Positions 4,922-5,076 of a DNA stretch of 5,076 nt are shown here, one piece after another. Position numbers and translations under genes: made by a program. The stretch's first letter is position 1. Each line of letters starts with the position of its first letter. A model generated the notes under the pieces. It was given only the letters and a program-made list of their open reading frames with translations. It searched no databases and had not been told where the DNA came from. Origin of the DNA: Conexibacter sp. (GTDB taxonomy: Bacteria > Actinomycetota > Thermoleophilia > Solirubrobacterales > Solirubrobacteraceae); the NCBI GenBank assembly GCA_025964055.1, contig JAOPZP010000591.1, positions 1 to 5,076 of the forward strand, given 5' to 3'.

Positions 4922-5076
4922 ATGACGGATCGCGTCGAGCAGGACATGGAGAGCGGTGCCGACGACGTCGAAGTCGTCGACGCCCTGCCGGTGCCCGAGG
5001 GCGCCCCACGCGAGGTGCCCGCGCCCGCACCGCCCGCCCCGCGCGGGCTGGTCGCCGCCACGCCCGTGGTGCGCCA
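4922..5076 (+). CDS. N-terminus of an unrecognised acidic, Pro/Ala-rich protein (3' end outside window)
   Basis: The frame opens with ATG at 4922 and runs through the window end (51 complete codons). The first 26 residues are acidic (MTDRVEQDMESGADDVEVVD), and then come Pro/Ala repeats (PREVPAPAPPAPRG) leading into LVAATPVVR. Nearly every codon ends in G or C, which supports a real gene. The composition suggests a disordered N-terminal tail before a folded or membrane domain that lies beyond the window. I do not recognise a family. It is on the same strand as the hydroxylase, 52 bases downstream, so it may belong to the same transcription unit. Confidence 0.55.
   Translation, partial: MTDRVEQDMESGADDVEVVDALPVPEGAPREVPAPAPPAPRGLVAATPVVR

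Noticed and set aside
4201..5061. A 286-codon minus-strand frame opposite the hydroxylase
   Set aside because: It is a shadow of the strongly supported hydroxylase, with biased Arg/Glu/Val-rich translation.
1..5076. tRNA, rRNA, CRISPR array, transposase or attachment site
   Set aside because: No regularly spaced repeats, transposase-like protein or recognisable RNA gene was seen. An IHF-type gene alone is not evidence of an integrated element.

Overview
This window is very GC-rich with a strong G/C preference at third codon positions. It contains an actinobacterial-type integration host factor gene, short intergenic gaps and several starts with a TANNNT -10 element 6-8 bases upstream. Together these suggest a high-GC actinobacterium, possibly the Thermoleophilia/Solirubrobacterales group. 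That placement is an inference from style and gene types; no marker gene is present.

Left part (1-997, plus strand): the 3' end of a gene for a small membrane protein with a Pro/Ala-rich cytoplasmic-looking stretch and four hydrophobic segments. It overlaps by 4 bases (GTGA) a single-domain VOC/glyoxalase-fold protein whose sequence resembles the N-terminal half of ring-cleaving dioxygenases. Two strong overlapping hairpins at 930-983 separate it from the next gene, which converges on it.

Middle (998-1686, minus strand): an integration host factor (mIHF-type, S13-like H2TH fold) paralog with a good Shine-Dalgarno, preceded by a 365-base gene-free stretch that holds a possible distal promoter and a T-tract.

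Right part (1687-5076): the most interesting region. A minus-strand serine-palmitoyltransferase-like alpha-oxoamine synthase (1687-2979) is divergent from a GNAT-fold protein of the YghO/bacterial ceramide synthase type (3023-4153). This is followed on the same strand by a stand-alone fatty acid 2-hydroxylase with all ten FA2H/Scs7 metal-site histidines (4204-4869). Read together they form a candidate bacterial pathway for 2-hydroxylated ceramide or a related amino-acid-derived lipid: serine plus acyl thioester to 3-keto-sphinganine (SPT), N-acylation (bCerS-like), and alpha-hydroxylation of the acyl chain (FA2H-like). No ketosphinganine/ceramide reductase (CerR), dedicated acyl carrier protein or acyl-CoA/ACP synthetase is visible in the window. 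The 43-base divergent gap carries two -10-like elements exactly 17 bases apart, each in the -35 position of the other. The window ends in the start of an unrecognised acidic, Pro/Ala-rich protein (4922 onward).
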